This document shows, piece by piece, positions 36,237-48,306 of a DNA stretch of 64,000 bases (positions within the stretch are counted from its first letter, which is position 1; the number at the start of each line of letters is the position of its first letter). This DNA is from Takakia lepidozioides (taxonomy: Eukaryota; Streptophyta; Takakiopsida; Takakiales; Takakiaceae): assembly GCA_030704615.1 (NCBI GenBank), contig CM060731.1:11718001-11782000 (forward strand), given 5' to 3'. The translations under genes were made by a program, and so were the position numbers. The notes below the pieces were generated by a model, which did not search any database, was not told the origin of the DNA, and worked only from the letters and a program-made list of their open reading frames with translations.

Positions 36237-39200
36237 ATGTCGCAAAGTACGGCACAAGAGATTGAAGATCCAGGACAGTATGTTTTTCTGGACATCAAGA
36301 AAATAGAGGCAGTCCAAGGGTTGGCTCAGATTGTAAAACAAGGATTGATCAAAGAAGACCGCTCGATCTGCATCAAACAAAAGTACCCCTGCTCTTTCCT
36401 ATTCTTCCAAACAACTCTTATGCCATATTCATTCAACCTGCGACCGAGACATCTATTAGCTTAGCTGACGATGGCTGAAAGGGAGGGTTTAATTCAGGGT
36501 TCACATAGTCTGGTTGGTCCTGTAATTGTTCGAGAAAAGTGTAGACAAATCATGTCGATTTCAAAGTCACGATTTGTTGCTACCAAATGTTTTCAGCAAT
36601 GCATTGCAGCCAATTGCAGCCAATTTCACTGTGCATTTATTATCTCTGCTCTGGTTGCCCTTTTCTTGACTGGGAACTTCACTTTTCCACGATTGTACAC
36701 AGATCTGAGTCTTACCAGATGATTGAATACTATGGGCTGTATGGTGGGTGGTTTCAGATTTGAAGACCTTCGAGGAGCCCTTCGTGCGAAGCTTCTCAGT
36801 GAAATGAAGCTCCGTGCTGAGACTGCAGAGTTGCTCAGTCAACTCAAGGTACTTACTGACTTGATCTAACAGAAGAGAATGTATAGAGGATTCTTGATCA
36901 ACTGTGAAGTACTGGTAGATTCCACATCACATGCCAAGATTCTGAAGCTCTGCTCGATCTGAAATCAATATAGGAGCCCTCCAACCTGCACTGGCTGTCC
37001 CATGGTAGAGTGATAACGTAAAGAAGAGCATCATTAGAGATGATGGAACTGTGTGTACACTGGTTCACAGAGGGAGAAAGAGGAACTGAAGAGGTTGGAG
37101 AAGGAGGGAATCAAAGAGGGGGAGGTATTGGAGATAGTCAAGGAGGATGCTGAACAGGCTGACAGTGATGCAACTCTTGCTAGGCAAATAACTCTCCCTT
37201 GTCTCCCTTCTCTAGTTTTTTTACCTGTAGCACTAGATAGCAATCCTGGCATATCTTCCATAGCTGAATACTCGGTCTATGCTGAACAGAACAAAGCTAC
37301 TGCTTCTGTGGCACAGTCATTAATCCCTGCCTTTCCTTTCGTTTACCCAAAGGGTACATAAAGCCATGCAGGACCTCCTCATTCTGAAAAATGGCTGGTT
37401 GATCACAAAAACTACATGGGAAATGTCACCCATAAACCTTCCTTCCTTCCTTCCTTCCTTTTCCCTAGCCCCACCCACCCAAAAGAAAGGGTGCCCATAA
37501 ACATTATCCTGATTTTGCATATGCTGAATCCCTGTTAGTGAGCTATTTTTAGGACATCTTCAGCTGGCTTCTTCTGCCTCTCTTCCTCGTTTTAGATGTT
37601 AGTGTCCCGATCTGCAGTTGATTGAAGCTTCCCAAGGGCCTTCTTCTCACTGTTCCCTGCATGATAGTAGCATTATGGCCAGCCTCCTTGATTTGTAGGG
37701 AGCGGGAGGAAAATTTGCTACTGGAATCTAGTGAGATGGTTCGGATACGGGATGAATACAAACAAAAGATAAAGCAGATTGAGCTCGAGCATCTCATTAA
37801 CGTCGCCCCCATCATCTCACGCCTCAAAGTGAGTTTTTCTGCCCTGTTGAATTATATACTGCCACCACATGTCACACACCTGGGTTAAGGAAGAGGGCTG
37901 AAGTACAATGCTGATATCAATGCCAGCAAATGGATGGTCTTCAGCTGTATGGAAGCACTATGGCAGTTTCGGGCTAAGTTGCCTTCCTCTAGTGGGTCAA
38001 ACCTCACAAACAGCATTAAATTTCTGTTTTGTAAGAGGTTTGGCTAATTACCATCAGGACTATATGATCAATGTGCCCGTCTAGCCACTGGATGGGAAGT
38101 ACTGATTGTCATTGGTGCCATATGCAGCAAGAAATTAAGAGCACAGGGGAAGAGAAAATGGAGGATACTCTGAAGATAGAGCATTGTACCATGGAGGTGC
38201 GCTCACTCATGTAAATTTTTGGGCAACCCAACTCTCTTATCTTCAAACATATAGTACGAGCTTTACCAGGTTGAATTGCAGAGATGACTCTTCTAGCTTG
38301 CACCTTATTCCACATCACCTTTTATTTATCAGTCACCATTTTCACTAAGCAACCCGACACCCTCACAATTATTTTATTGTAGATTTTTCAAGTGAAAGTA
38401 GGGGTACGGCTTTGATGGGGACTCGGATATCTGTTGTAAAGATGCAACTGGCCTGAAAATCATGTTTTAACCTAGTACAGTGCAGATTCTTGATGATTTG
38501 GTTCATTTACCATCTGTTTCTTTCATAAAAATCCTTCCCAGGCCCACATGAAGCACTGCTATTGAAAAGCCAAAGAGCATTACATGTGCAGATTGAGGAC
38601 AGAAAGGCAAGCCATGCACGGTGCTTGCATGACATTCACACACTGCAAGAGGAAAAGAGTATTCCAATTGCCAACATGGCACAGCTCGAAGGAATCCCTG
38701 AAAAGCACTGCAAGCAGGTACAGTAGTTTCTGATCTGTGTGTGTGAGCCACCCCTGTTAATTTGACAATTTAACATCTGCCACAATGGATCATCCTCCAC
38801 AAACTGACAATGGCACTGCAAATAAATTGCAGGGTGATATTATGCTGAATGTTGTGAAAGGCCTTCGGGTGCAAGTGGAAAAGTGGGGAACCAAGGTAAT
38901 ACCTCTTTAGTTATTGATTACTGTTGCATCTGCATGGACCGTCCATCAAGTTTCTGTTTCTTCCATACTTCTGGACTTCCATACTTCTGGAATCTCAGAA
39001 TGTGCTCAGGTGAAAGATGTTGTGATCGTTAGAGGCCATATTCATTGAGCCTACCACTTTTTGACTGTCTGGATAGCTAATTTTTGCTTTGAGTGCCCAA
39101 GGTCAGAGAACCTTGAGGGCACGAGATTCAAATGAACTCGATCCAAGCTGCCGATAATCGAGATGAGAGATGAAGATGTTGTGATCGTTAGAGGCCATAT

Positions 39201-42200
39201 ATTCATTGAGCCTACCACTTTTTAACTGTCTGGATAGCTAATTTTTGCTTTGAGTGCCCAAGGTCAGAGAACTTGAGGCAGAGATTCAAAGCTTCCATGC
39301 CACGATGAAAGCAAGGAGTGAAAGCTTGTCAACGGTGGCATGAACCTCGATAAAATTCGACTTCAAGCTGAGGAGCAGGTACGATATCTGAGAACTCCGA
39401 TGAACTAGGTAGATGTGCATTGTTTGGAAATCTGATTCTTGGAAGCACTTGTTAAGTCATGTTAAATTTAACCTGCATACACCAATGCACAAAAAAAAAA
39501 AAAGCATGCTTGTTGTGGAAGGTGTACACATATTAGCTCTCAAGAGTTGTATCTTGATGGAACTGTCTATTAGTTTGGTAATATATCGATGCTGGGGGTG
39601 TTAGGATTGTGAGGAGGCCAGAGGGAAGTGCTTCAAATTGATCCAAGTTATGTAATTCCAGCTGATGGCAAATGCACCTGGCCGCTCAATTCCCACAATA
39701 TTCATTTTTATTGTTCACTGCATTGTTCCTTACTCTCATATATGGATTCAAAGGTGGCCCTCTTACAGCTCTTGTGGTATGAGTTCTTGTTTGTACTAAA
39801 TATGGTTTGTTTCTGTGGTTGTACAGGAGTGTGCTGCAGGGGATATGAAGAAGGAGTTGGATGCTGCGATCCTTCAAGTTGAAGAAGGTCTTGGGGAACA
39901 GGTGCTGGTCTTTGCTGCCTCCAATGACTGGATCGAGACCTTAGCAGCACATCTGGTCACTGGTATCTAGGTAGAATCATAGGGGGCATCTCTTAACACA
40001 ATGTTCCAGGTTCTGGAGTCAAGTCTATCCAGTCTAGTGGTCAGAACAATCTGGCCTGAACACAGTTCTTTGTATGATATGTCTCACCCCATTTGTATGA
40101 CCCAACCCCCTCTGTCCATATAGCTCACTACAATTGTGAGCATGTAAGGAGATCTCCAGTCTGGGCATCCTGATCAATTTATTTGTATACTTGACAAAAA
40201 CGGTGCTCTTATCTTTGTATTGGAAAGTCAACTCTAATAGGATGTGAGGTTGTCATATAAAGACTGTTTCATAGAGGTGACTTTCACCTTGCTTTCATAG
40301 ATATGTAATGGGCTATGGAGGAACATGCCTCTGGATATGGATAATGTAGGTTCTTAACACATTTTCTCATTCGCAATTTCATCATTCAATTATTGATTCC
40401 TGCAGACTGTCATCTCGCCTAATTTTATTGTTTTTTTCAAGGAGCTTTGAAGTGATTCCCTTTATTGTACTCTTCCAGTTCTGATAGGTGTATCTAGTAG
40501 TCTCAAAAAGCATCTCTCTGAATTGTCCAGATTTTGTATTTTCACAGCCAAAAATTTGGTCAGATGAACCGACTTGAAGCTTGAGTAAGTAGGAGTGAAT
40601 AAATGAATTAACTTTCAACATTTCCAGCCCTTGCTCAAGTTTGGTTCTTGGCAATCACTTGACAGCTGGACTGGGATGGAATAAACCAGTGCATTTGGAA
40701 TTGCAACTCATGGCTGCAGCAATAGATCTCAAGCATGAGAACGGGATATTGGCCAGTCGTTTGCAAGAGAGAGATTGGGCTATATTGCGATTGAAAGACA
40801 AAGAGCTTGCTCTGGCAAATGTGGAGGCCCAAATACCTACACTCATCCAAGAGAAAGAGAAAGCCCACCATCAGGTGTGTTTTCAACACTTCACAAAGGA
40901 ACTGCAAGGAAATGGGATCAGCTTGCCACTACCCCAGGGAATAGCAGCTTCTTTCTCGAGATAAATGACATCTTCTAATCTTCTGGTATACAGATGAAAA
41001 TAAAAAAGATGTTTCTAATGTCCATGACCCGTAAGCCAGACTGCTGCACAAAAAAAATTTAGAGAGAAAAAGGAAGTAACACGATTATGTCTGCATCAAC
41101 AGCCTTGAACAAAGTTGACCATGTATGATTGTAACTGCACGACAGATGGTGCTTGCTGAAACTGAGAGGAAGAAAGTTACAAACGTTGTCGAAGATCTCC
41201 GGAAGGACATTGACATAAGCATGAATAGCTTTCTGGTGGTGGACTTCCTAGGAAAGGATGTGGCTGCCAAGTTAAAAGAATCCAACTCAATGGTATGTAA
41301 TTATCAAACCGCGACCAGACTTAAGATTACACAACACAGATATAACTGACACTGCACTTGCAGGGTTGTTGGACATGTCCTTGCTGATTACTACCTTTGA
41401 TTCTGGAGCTATTTTCTAAGTGATCATCCGAGGATCCTTTTCTGAAAGGAGGAGCAAGCAATACTAGCACATACTAGCACTTTTGCCTCAAGGATGTCTA
41501 AAACTGACTTTGCAGACATTAGGTCCTCTCTTTATTGATTTATGTCCTATAATACAATTTGACCGGGATTCCAGTTCTTCTTTCCCCAGTACCTGAAGTC
41601 TGATGTGATTCTACATTTCAAGGGGAGGAGGGCAGGTAGCAAGGCTGGAGAAAGAAGTCCCTGTGTACATTGATGTGGAGCGTAAGCAACAGCAGCATAT
41701 TGTACAGTTCACCAACCTGCGCGAGCGTTTATCCCATGTTGTTACTCTCAAAGTATAGATCGCTCCACATCACTATATTCTAATTGGAGACAAGCTTTAA
41801 AAAAGGAAAAAATCCCTGGGATTTAGTTTCACCATGTCCATTGTTTACCAACTCCTTGTTGTGTCCCATTCCTTAAAGAATGTAACATAAGCCGTAGCCT
41901 TGTGGCCATAGACCCCATCACCAGTTTGGGCGGAACTAAAGGGATTAGACACTAGTTTTGTGAGGGGCTCACCCCTTTAGTGGGACTTACCTTGGTATAG
42001 ACAATTAGTTCAGGCTTTTCCAGATATCCTCCAGAAAGCCCTTCACACAAGCATCAACCTGATGTGTGTGAGCTACCCAGCAATTAGACCCCATCAGGGC
42101 CATGGCTTTAGGCTCAACCTCAAGAATTTGAAAGTTGGTGAACAGAGCTGCAGGGACAATGTTCTAGTTCCTGAAGAGGGTCACTTTTCTGGTGAGAATA

Positions 42201-45200
42201 TCGGGGACAATGTATCAGAAAATGGATATTGTCCCCCAAAAACAACTCTCCAACATCCAGAGATTGTCTAAAAGGTGGATAGCCTCATTTAGATATATTG
42301 ACAGGCACTTCTGGTCCTCGTAGTGAAATGGAAATGGAAATGGTGCTTTATAATGTCCGCGGAAAGCTCGTAGAGCTTATGGGACAAAATGGAAGAAAAC
42401 ATGAGAGAGGAACAAATCCAGAAACCACAAAAGTAGTGAAAGAAAGAGAGAAACATATTATGTTTGAGGCAGGCCCAAAGGGCCAAGGGACATGAACAGA
42501 ACAAGGCCACATAAACACAACTGAGAAGAGAGAGGGACAAAGGACACTTTCCCTCTTGATTTGTGACGGCTTCACCATGACTTATATTATACAGCCACTT
42601 ATGGAGGATGGGACAGCCCAGTGGGATTCGAAGGTACCACGTTCTGACCTCAAAAGAACTGAAGCTTTATAACAATTGTGTGTGATAACAGAATGCAATG
42701 TGGGCAGAAGCCAAGGAGAAACTAGGTCTGCAGGACAATTTTCTGAAAAATTGTGAGAAGAGAGAAGGGGAGCTCAAACCGAGGCATAAGGAGTTCAAAG
42801 TGCTTTATGACTTTGTCTGCAAGCAGCGGAACAGATACATGAAACTTGTTCAGGTTGTTTGCAGTGCTTGCCACCCCTCTACCCGTCAAGTTTCTCTCTT
42901 TCTGCACTTGGATGGTTGCATGTCAGCTTTATAATGATTCTGACAATATCTGTTCAGCTTCAGCCCATCTGAAGTAAGCCTACTCTGGGATGTTGTGGGA
43001 GACAGACCAGCAGAGTGGTCATCGATGAAATGAAAGACAAGGTTCAGCTGTTAAGTCAGGAAGTGGAGAAGCTCCAAGAAGCAGTTCTATACAAGGGCAT
43101 GCTAGTTAGCAAGATGCATGCGGCGCATCAAGCAAGCATAAAAGGCCGCTCTCAACTGCGTGACGAAATCACCAAATGCGCCCAGGTTTTGAAGGAGAAA
43201 AAGGTTCATTTGTTATTTTCAACCTTACCATGTGTTGCAAACCCATGAGGTTTTATTTTGTTTTGGCTACATTTAATCTTACCCATACATTTGTCCTAGG
43301 TATTGTTAACCTGCCAGCAGCACACTTGAGCAAATTATAGGCAAGTTTTGTTTATTTACTATAAAGACTCTGGGAGTTACGACTCACTAACCCCTCTCCT
43401 TCAAAAGCCACGAGAGCCCTGCGCCTGCCTAGGCTACAACATTGCATTATTTGTGTGCTGTGCCTTGTAACGTGCGAGCTTTTATCCAATTGAGCTACCC
43501 ACTAGTGGTTGTGTTTTGTGTGACCAATCTAGCTTGGAATAAGTAATCTTCTGTGAATGGGCTTTGAGCTTGGAATGAGAGTGTATGTGAGCCCGAGAGG
43601 AATTGTGTCTGTCAGTTGGTAGCTACAGAAGTGATTTGATGGCCTTAGACAGTGCCGTGGGATGTACACTGTGTGACAGTTTATTTCGGATGAGCAAGCA
43701 GTGGAAGAGGTAAGACTGGAGATCATTCTAAGCAGGGCAGAGAAGGATATGGTGAAGGCACGCAAACACTATGGTCTAGCTGTGAAAGATCGCAACCAGA
43801 TTGGAATCTCACTTATTGATCGCAACGATGAGCTATGCATTTTCTATGAAATGCAGGTGGAGCTTCTAAAAGCCTCAGAGGTGGAACTTGTCAAGCGTAA
43901 TGATGAGATTTCCTGCCTGAGAATTTTGTGCACACGAACACATGATTCAATCAAAGCTGTTCATAGGAGCACCCCAGACCCTACTTCAGTTTATGCAGAG
44001 TTTGTCAGCCTCAAGAAGCAGGTGGGTTCTGTTCCACTCTGACCAGATGTACTGTAATTTGAAAACCATCTCAAAGTTTGGCAAGACAAGAGAATCCCTA
44101 TGGACCCTATGTCAGAAATTCCAGAAGACATTTACAGCTTGATACTCTCCTGGTATGAGCAGCTTATCAAAGAAGCAAAAACCAAACCAGAACGATGAGC
44201 AAGCCCAAGAAGGAAGGGTTTCAGGTTCAACTTCAGCAGTTAGCTATATCTAACTAAGTGTAGAAACTAGGACCAAACTCCTAAACAGCGGAGGCTACAA
44301 ACAAGGACATGGTATTGCTAGAATCTGAGATGGGACATCTACACAACTCTTGGGGGGGTGAAAGGTAGCGAAAGCCAAATGGCATGTTAACCGGCTATCA
44401 GAACTGATGGAGAGCCCTGGAAAAATAGCCCACTGGCGGCTGCTGCCCGGTAAAGATCCAAGCACCTTCCAGCTGACCAGAAAAGCATCTGCCATTCAAG
44501 AGATCCTCTCAGCCAAGGAAGATCAAGCCTTCGAGAAAGATGTCATTCTTGAAGAGGTGGAGCTCTTTTCTTTTTTGTTTGATGACGACTGAACACTGTA
44601 TTCAATTCATCCATGTAAAGAATGCTTGTAATGTCATGAGTACATTATCTGAACACTAAAGAACAAGAGGTGTGTCTAAATCTGAGAGGTTTTTCACGCT
44701 TTCCTTCACGGAGAGTGATGGCCCTTCGACCATGCCCTAAGAATGTAATCTTAAGACTTTGCTTTCCGTAGCCTTGTGGCTGACCATGCCCTAAGAGAAA
44801 AATCAAGAGAGAGAAATCAAGGGAAGTTTCAATGAGATGTTGACAAGAGCAATTTACAAGTGGATTCTGACAAGTTATGCAATTTAATCTTACTAGTATG
44901 TATTTCATGTAACTGGATGGGTTATCCTGCCTTCAGGTGTTGGTGCTAACAGATTATGTGCGTCAGAAAGCTGCCCAAGGACAAGGACAGGGCATTGTGT
45001 TGGGCCACCATGTGAACAAAAAACTGTGTCATATTCGCAGTGTCACCCGACAGATGACTGCCACTGTGTCAGAGCTATCCCTCACCCAGGTGTATCCCTT
45101 CACCTCAGGGTCAGTTTGATTCTGTTGTTTAAGACTACTGTATGCACAATACCTATGACCAATTATTTTTTCTTGGATATTGTGAAGCATAAGTTCACAA

Positions 45201-47147
45201 TGGCCACCTTGTCTAATCAGTTGCTCTGCAAGGCCTGCTCTCCTAACATTCAAAACATTCACAGATTGATGAAAGGTGCATGAGTTCAAATCTATAAGTG
45301 CTGGAGTGTCATCAAATTGGATATATAGTGGTCTTGAGAAGATAACCTAATCAGTGGTGCTGAGGGTTGAATGACTGGAAACATAATCGAAACAATGATA
45401 CTACCTGATCATCTTGGTGTGCTGATGCAATCATTATTCCTCACTAATGTTAAGGACTTTTGACGATAATTTCAGACACTATCCATACAATGCATGCACC
45501 ATCCCCAGATATCAAGTTGCTGACTAGAGGTACCCACTCAAGGTGCTGATTAGAGGTACCCACTCAAGGTGCCTACAAGGCAATTCTGACACTTCCAGTT
45601 GTGTCAACCCCTGCACATGATCGGGGTTCCCTTCCCCCTTTCCATTTGTCAGGTTGCTTTGTGGAGACCAAAAGAAGATATCCCGACACTGTGTAGTTGA
45701 TTTCACACGGCCCACACTTAAAACACTAGAATGTGGGCCCCTGAGTAGTTTCAGTCAGATTATACGAAAGCTCACATTCTCAAGACCCGAAGTGTTGGAA
45801 ACTGACAGGCAATAGCCATGAGTCTAAAGAGAGAGAAGGAAGCTGCTAAGGTACAACTTGACCAAGCCTACATACGCCTTGAGGCTGGAGAGGTACCTCC
45901 TTCCCTCAGCACTAAATTCTGGCTCCCCCTAGTCATCTTGTTCTCTCTGCTAGTCTCAAATCACGCATCCTAACTCTTGTCTCTCATTACAGCTCCATTT
46001 TCTCATTATTCTACAGCAAACAAAACCTTAAGAGTACATTCTATTTCTCGTTATCAAGTTTCTTCCTCTTTCTTTGTTTCTCGACAGTGCATGGTATAGT
46101 CTTCTTAGACACAGACGGATGCCTCCCAGCTCGTACATGTTGTGTTCCATTCTATGAGATAAGAATTACCAAACAAGGATTTCATGTACTAGTGGCTCTC
46201 ATTGAGGCCCTTCGAGCCATGTAATAGTTAGATAAGAGTTTCACATTTCCCAATTTGTGAATAGTGGGAGTTCAAACATTCCACCTGCATTTACAAGACC
46301 TTATTGTCCATCCAGCTGGTCCCAGACATTACACAGTGTATGCACTCCAACAAAATCAGAGTATAAAGTATACACCTATATTAGTGAAGAAGTCAGTCCT
46401 GAGAACAGGGTTGCTGACTCTTTAGCTCTCTTGATCTCAACAGGCCCCAACAGATGACGCGGAAGGACATTGGAAACGACTCGAAAGAGAGGCTGCAGTA
46501 CTTCGCAAAATGGAAGCTTCCCGCCAGGTTTTACAGCAGAAAATAAAGAAAGACAGAGATGCTCAACACTGTTCAAGAAGGCCCCAGTACTATTCCAGCT
46601 CTCTCGCATGATTTTGTGTCTGATTCTCCTCTTCCGGTCACATATAAACAAAAAGGAGGAATACAATGCTGATTGTATACACATAAGGGACACCTAACCA
46701 TCATTACAACAAGGCTAATATTCACTGAAGAGAAGTAAATGTTCAGTCTGTTTTTGAGCTCTCAAGAAAAGTTCTAGTAGTGGCACCCCAATTGCTGGAG
46801 AGTCTTAAAATCTTGTTTTTCTCTGAAGGTAAGGAAGCAGCAAAAGGCCCCAGGCTCTCTCCTTTGCTACCTAATTTCAGATACAGCTTTCTGGACAAAT
46901 ATTGTTCTTTGTTTGGTCAGTATTCAATTCATGGAGGTCTTCAAGTTTTCTGAGATTGTCACCTTCCGCATGCCCTGAATTGTGCAGCTCTGCACCAATA
47001 ACGACAGCAGAACGCAGACCAAATGCCTATCGTGGGGAGCAATATCTCGGACTACCGAGGGCTTTTGGTGCCCAATCTCCCTTCAGACCTTCACTGCGAG
47101 GAACAACGATTCGGCACATTCGAAGACCACAGCCACGGGCCGATTGA
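36237..47147 (+). CDS. CCDC146: CCDC146-like coiled-coil protein of centrioles and flagella
   Basis: About twenty exons spread over 11 kb. Firm exons with splice sites and phase: 37699-37828, 38128-38196, 38592-38717, 38833-38895, 39827-39901, 41146-41292, 41636-41752, 42692-42853, 44937-45089, 45809-45892 and 46988-47147. Approximate ones: 36237-36382, 36758-36849, 37071-37160, 39263-39378, 40666-40874, 43010-43203, 43699-44021, 44373-44556 and 46444-46590. The protein is almost all coiled coil. Diagnostic blocks match animal CCDC146: DRNDELCIFYEMQ, LLPGKDPSTFQL, EKDVILEE, VQLDQAYIRLEAGE then DDAEGHWKRLERE, and the conserved C terminus RRPNAYRGEQYLGLPRAFGA followed by TIRHIRRPQPRAD. CCDC146 is a microtubule-associated protein of centriole and sperm flagellum, so expression in sperm-forming cells is expected. 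The N terminus and some phases are unsettled. See the note on a possible frameshift near 39335. Confidence 0.85.
37437..37462. repeat. (CCTT)n microsatellite
   Basis: About six copies of TTCC in an intron of the CCDC146 gene. Confidence 0.85.
39016..39300 (+). repeat. 159-bp tandem duplication of an intron end and exon start in CCDC146
   Basis: GATGTTGTGATCGTTAGAGG at 39016 repeats at 39175, and both copies continue through GTGCCCAAGGTCAGAGAAC. The second copy leads into the exon used in the model; the first is decayed, with a shortened exon remnant at about 39107-39165. Confidence 0.9.
41893..42140 (-). repeat. dispersed repeat family B, copy 2
   Basis: In an intron of CCDC146. Matches about 5775-6010 in the same orientation, with CGTAGCCTTGTGGCCAT, GGCTTTTCCAGATATCCTC and CCCTTCACACAAGCATCAA shared or nearly so. 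A short third piece (CCGTAGCCTTGTGGC) occurs near 44768. Confidence 0.8.
43473..43498 (-). other. isolated tRNA A-box-like sequence in a CCDC146 intron
   Basis: The minus strand reads GGTAGCTCAATTGGATAAA, a good match to the 5' part of a tRNA D arm. No anticodon arm or B box follows, so it is a tRNA-derived SINE remnant at best. Confidence 0.3.
45519..45572 (+). repeat. 26-bp direct duplication in a CCDC146 intron
   Basis: GCTGA(C/T)TAGAGGTACCCACT followed by CAAGGT occurs twice back to back, with one difference. Confidence 0.9.
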
Positions 47148-48266
47148 AATTTGACCTCAACGTGTTAAACTGTGTTTTGTCTCCGTGAATGGGTGGCACT
47201 TCTTTGATCCCTGTAAAGTCTTTTGCTTGGACATAATGGTTTCCAGCCTTCCTGGCTTGTGTGTATGGTGGTTTCGAGTAACAATCACTTGCTTTCAAAC
47301 AAAAGGTCGACAAAGATGTGTGTTGTTGTTTCAGGAAATTCAACATTGTTGAAATCTCTCTATACACTTGTGTTTTATAAATGTCGACATGCCCACAGGT
47401 GTCTTGACAAGGAGCCATTCCATGCATATGTATACCACTGTTGGGTAAGTATCTAGTTTCATCCAGCTGTTTGAGCCTGGTATGCTTGATGAGGTCCACT
47501 CGATACACGATAGGTGATAGATATATGTAACAGGGCTTTGCTGGACACCTTGCAAGCGACATTGTAGAAATACCAACATCGGAGATACTCACCCAATGGG
47601 TCCCTGACTCATTTATCGAAGCAAATTTCACTCATAGACGAACAACCTTGACTGTTTGTTCCAGTAGCAGCTTATTGGAATCCTTGTGCAATACTTGTGG
47701 TGATGTTAGCAAGAACTCGCGAGTTCTGATCAGTCACTATACATTTGAACTAACAAAGTCTTGGAAACAGGATAGAGAACTCCATAGAATTGTCATGTAG
47801 CAATTCACTCACTAATCTACCACACATCGTATGAAATCTACTGACAAAACTTGCCAACTTTTGAAGTATGGCTTCAAATTGATTGCACTTCTAATCATAT
47901 ATGGACTAGTTTCATAGATCACAGGAGAGGACACACCAGGCAAATAATCTAATGTGCGCAAAAGAAACTTGGATTGGCTTACTTTATGAGAGAAACAAGA
48001 CAGCCACACTTTGAGAGAGAGAGAGAGAGAGGTGATACTTAAGCCGAGAGAGAATGTGAGGACACGACAAACTTCAAACTTACTGCAAAGCAGAGAGATC
48101 AAGAGACAAGACAATTGATTATTGTAGAGTGGGTAAGTATTGTGGGTGGTCAACTTTCATCTGCCATCCTTCCGCTTTCAAAAGTGGCTAGGGAGAAAGA
48201 TAAGAGGAACAGTGATAGTTTGGCAGAGAAGAGCTCAATTCTGTGTCCAAGGAAGGAGAAAGACAG
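47148..48266. other. intergenic between CCDC146 and the fibrillin gene
   Basis: No gene seen. It contains a (GA)n run at about 48014-48033. A 182-residue minus-strand ORF (47083-47631) overlaps the last CCDC146 exon and was rejected. Confidence 0.4.
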
Positions 48267-48303
48267 AGTTCCGAGGAGAGAGAGAGAGAGTGTGTGAGGA
48301 AAG
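48267..48303 (+). promoter_or_regulatory. GA-rich leader of the fibrillin gene
   Basis: A purine tract with GAGAGAGAGAGAG lies directly before the start codon at 48307. Confidence 0.55.
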
Positions 48304-48306
48304 GCC

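Noticed and set aside
43473-43498. tRNA gene on the minus strand
   Set aside because: Good D-arm-like start but no cloverleaf downstream.
47083-47631. 182-residue minus-strand ORF past the end of CCDC146
   Set aside because: Overlaps the conserved last CCDC146 exon in antisense; no domain or splice-linked partner.
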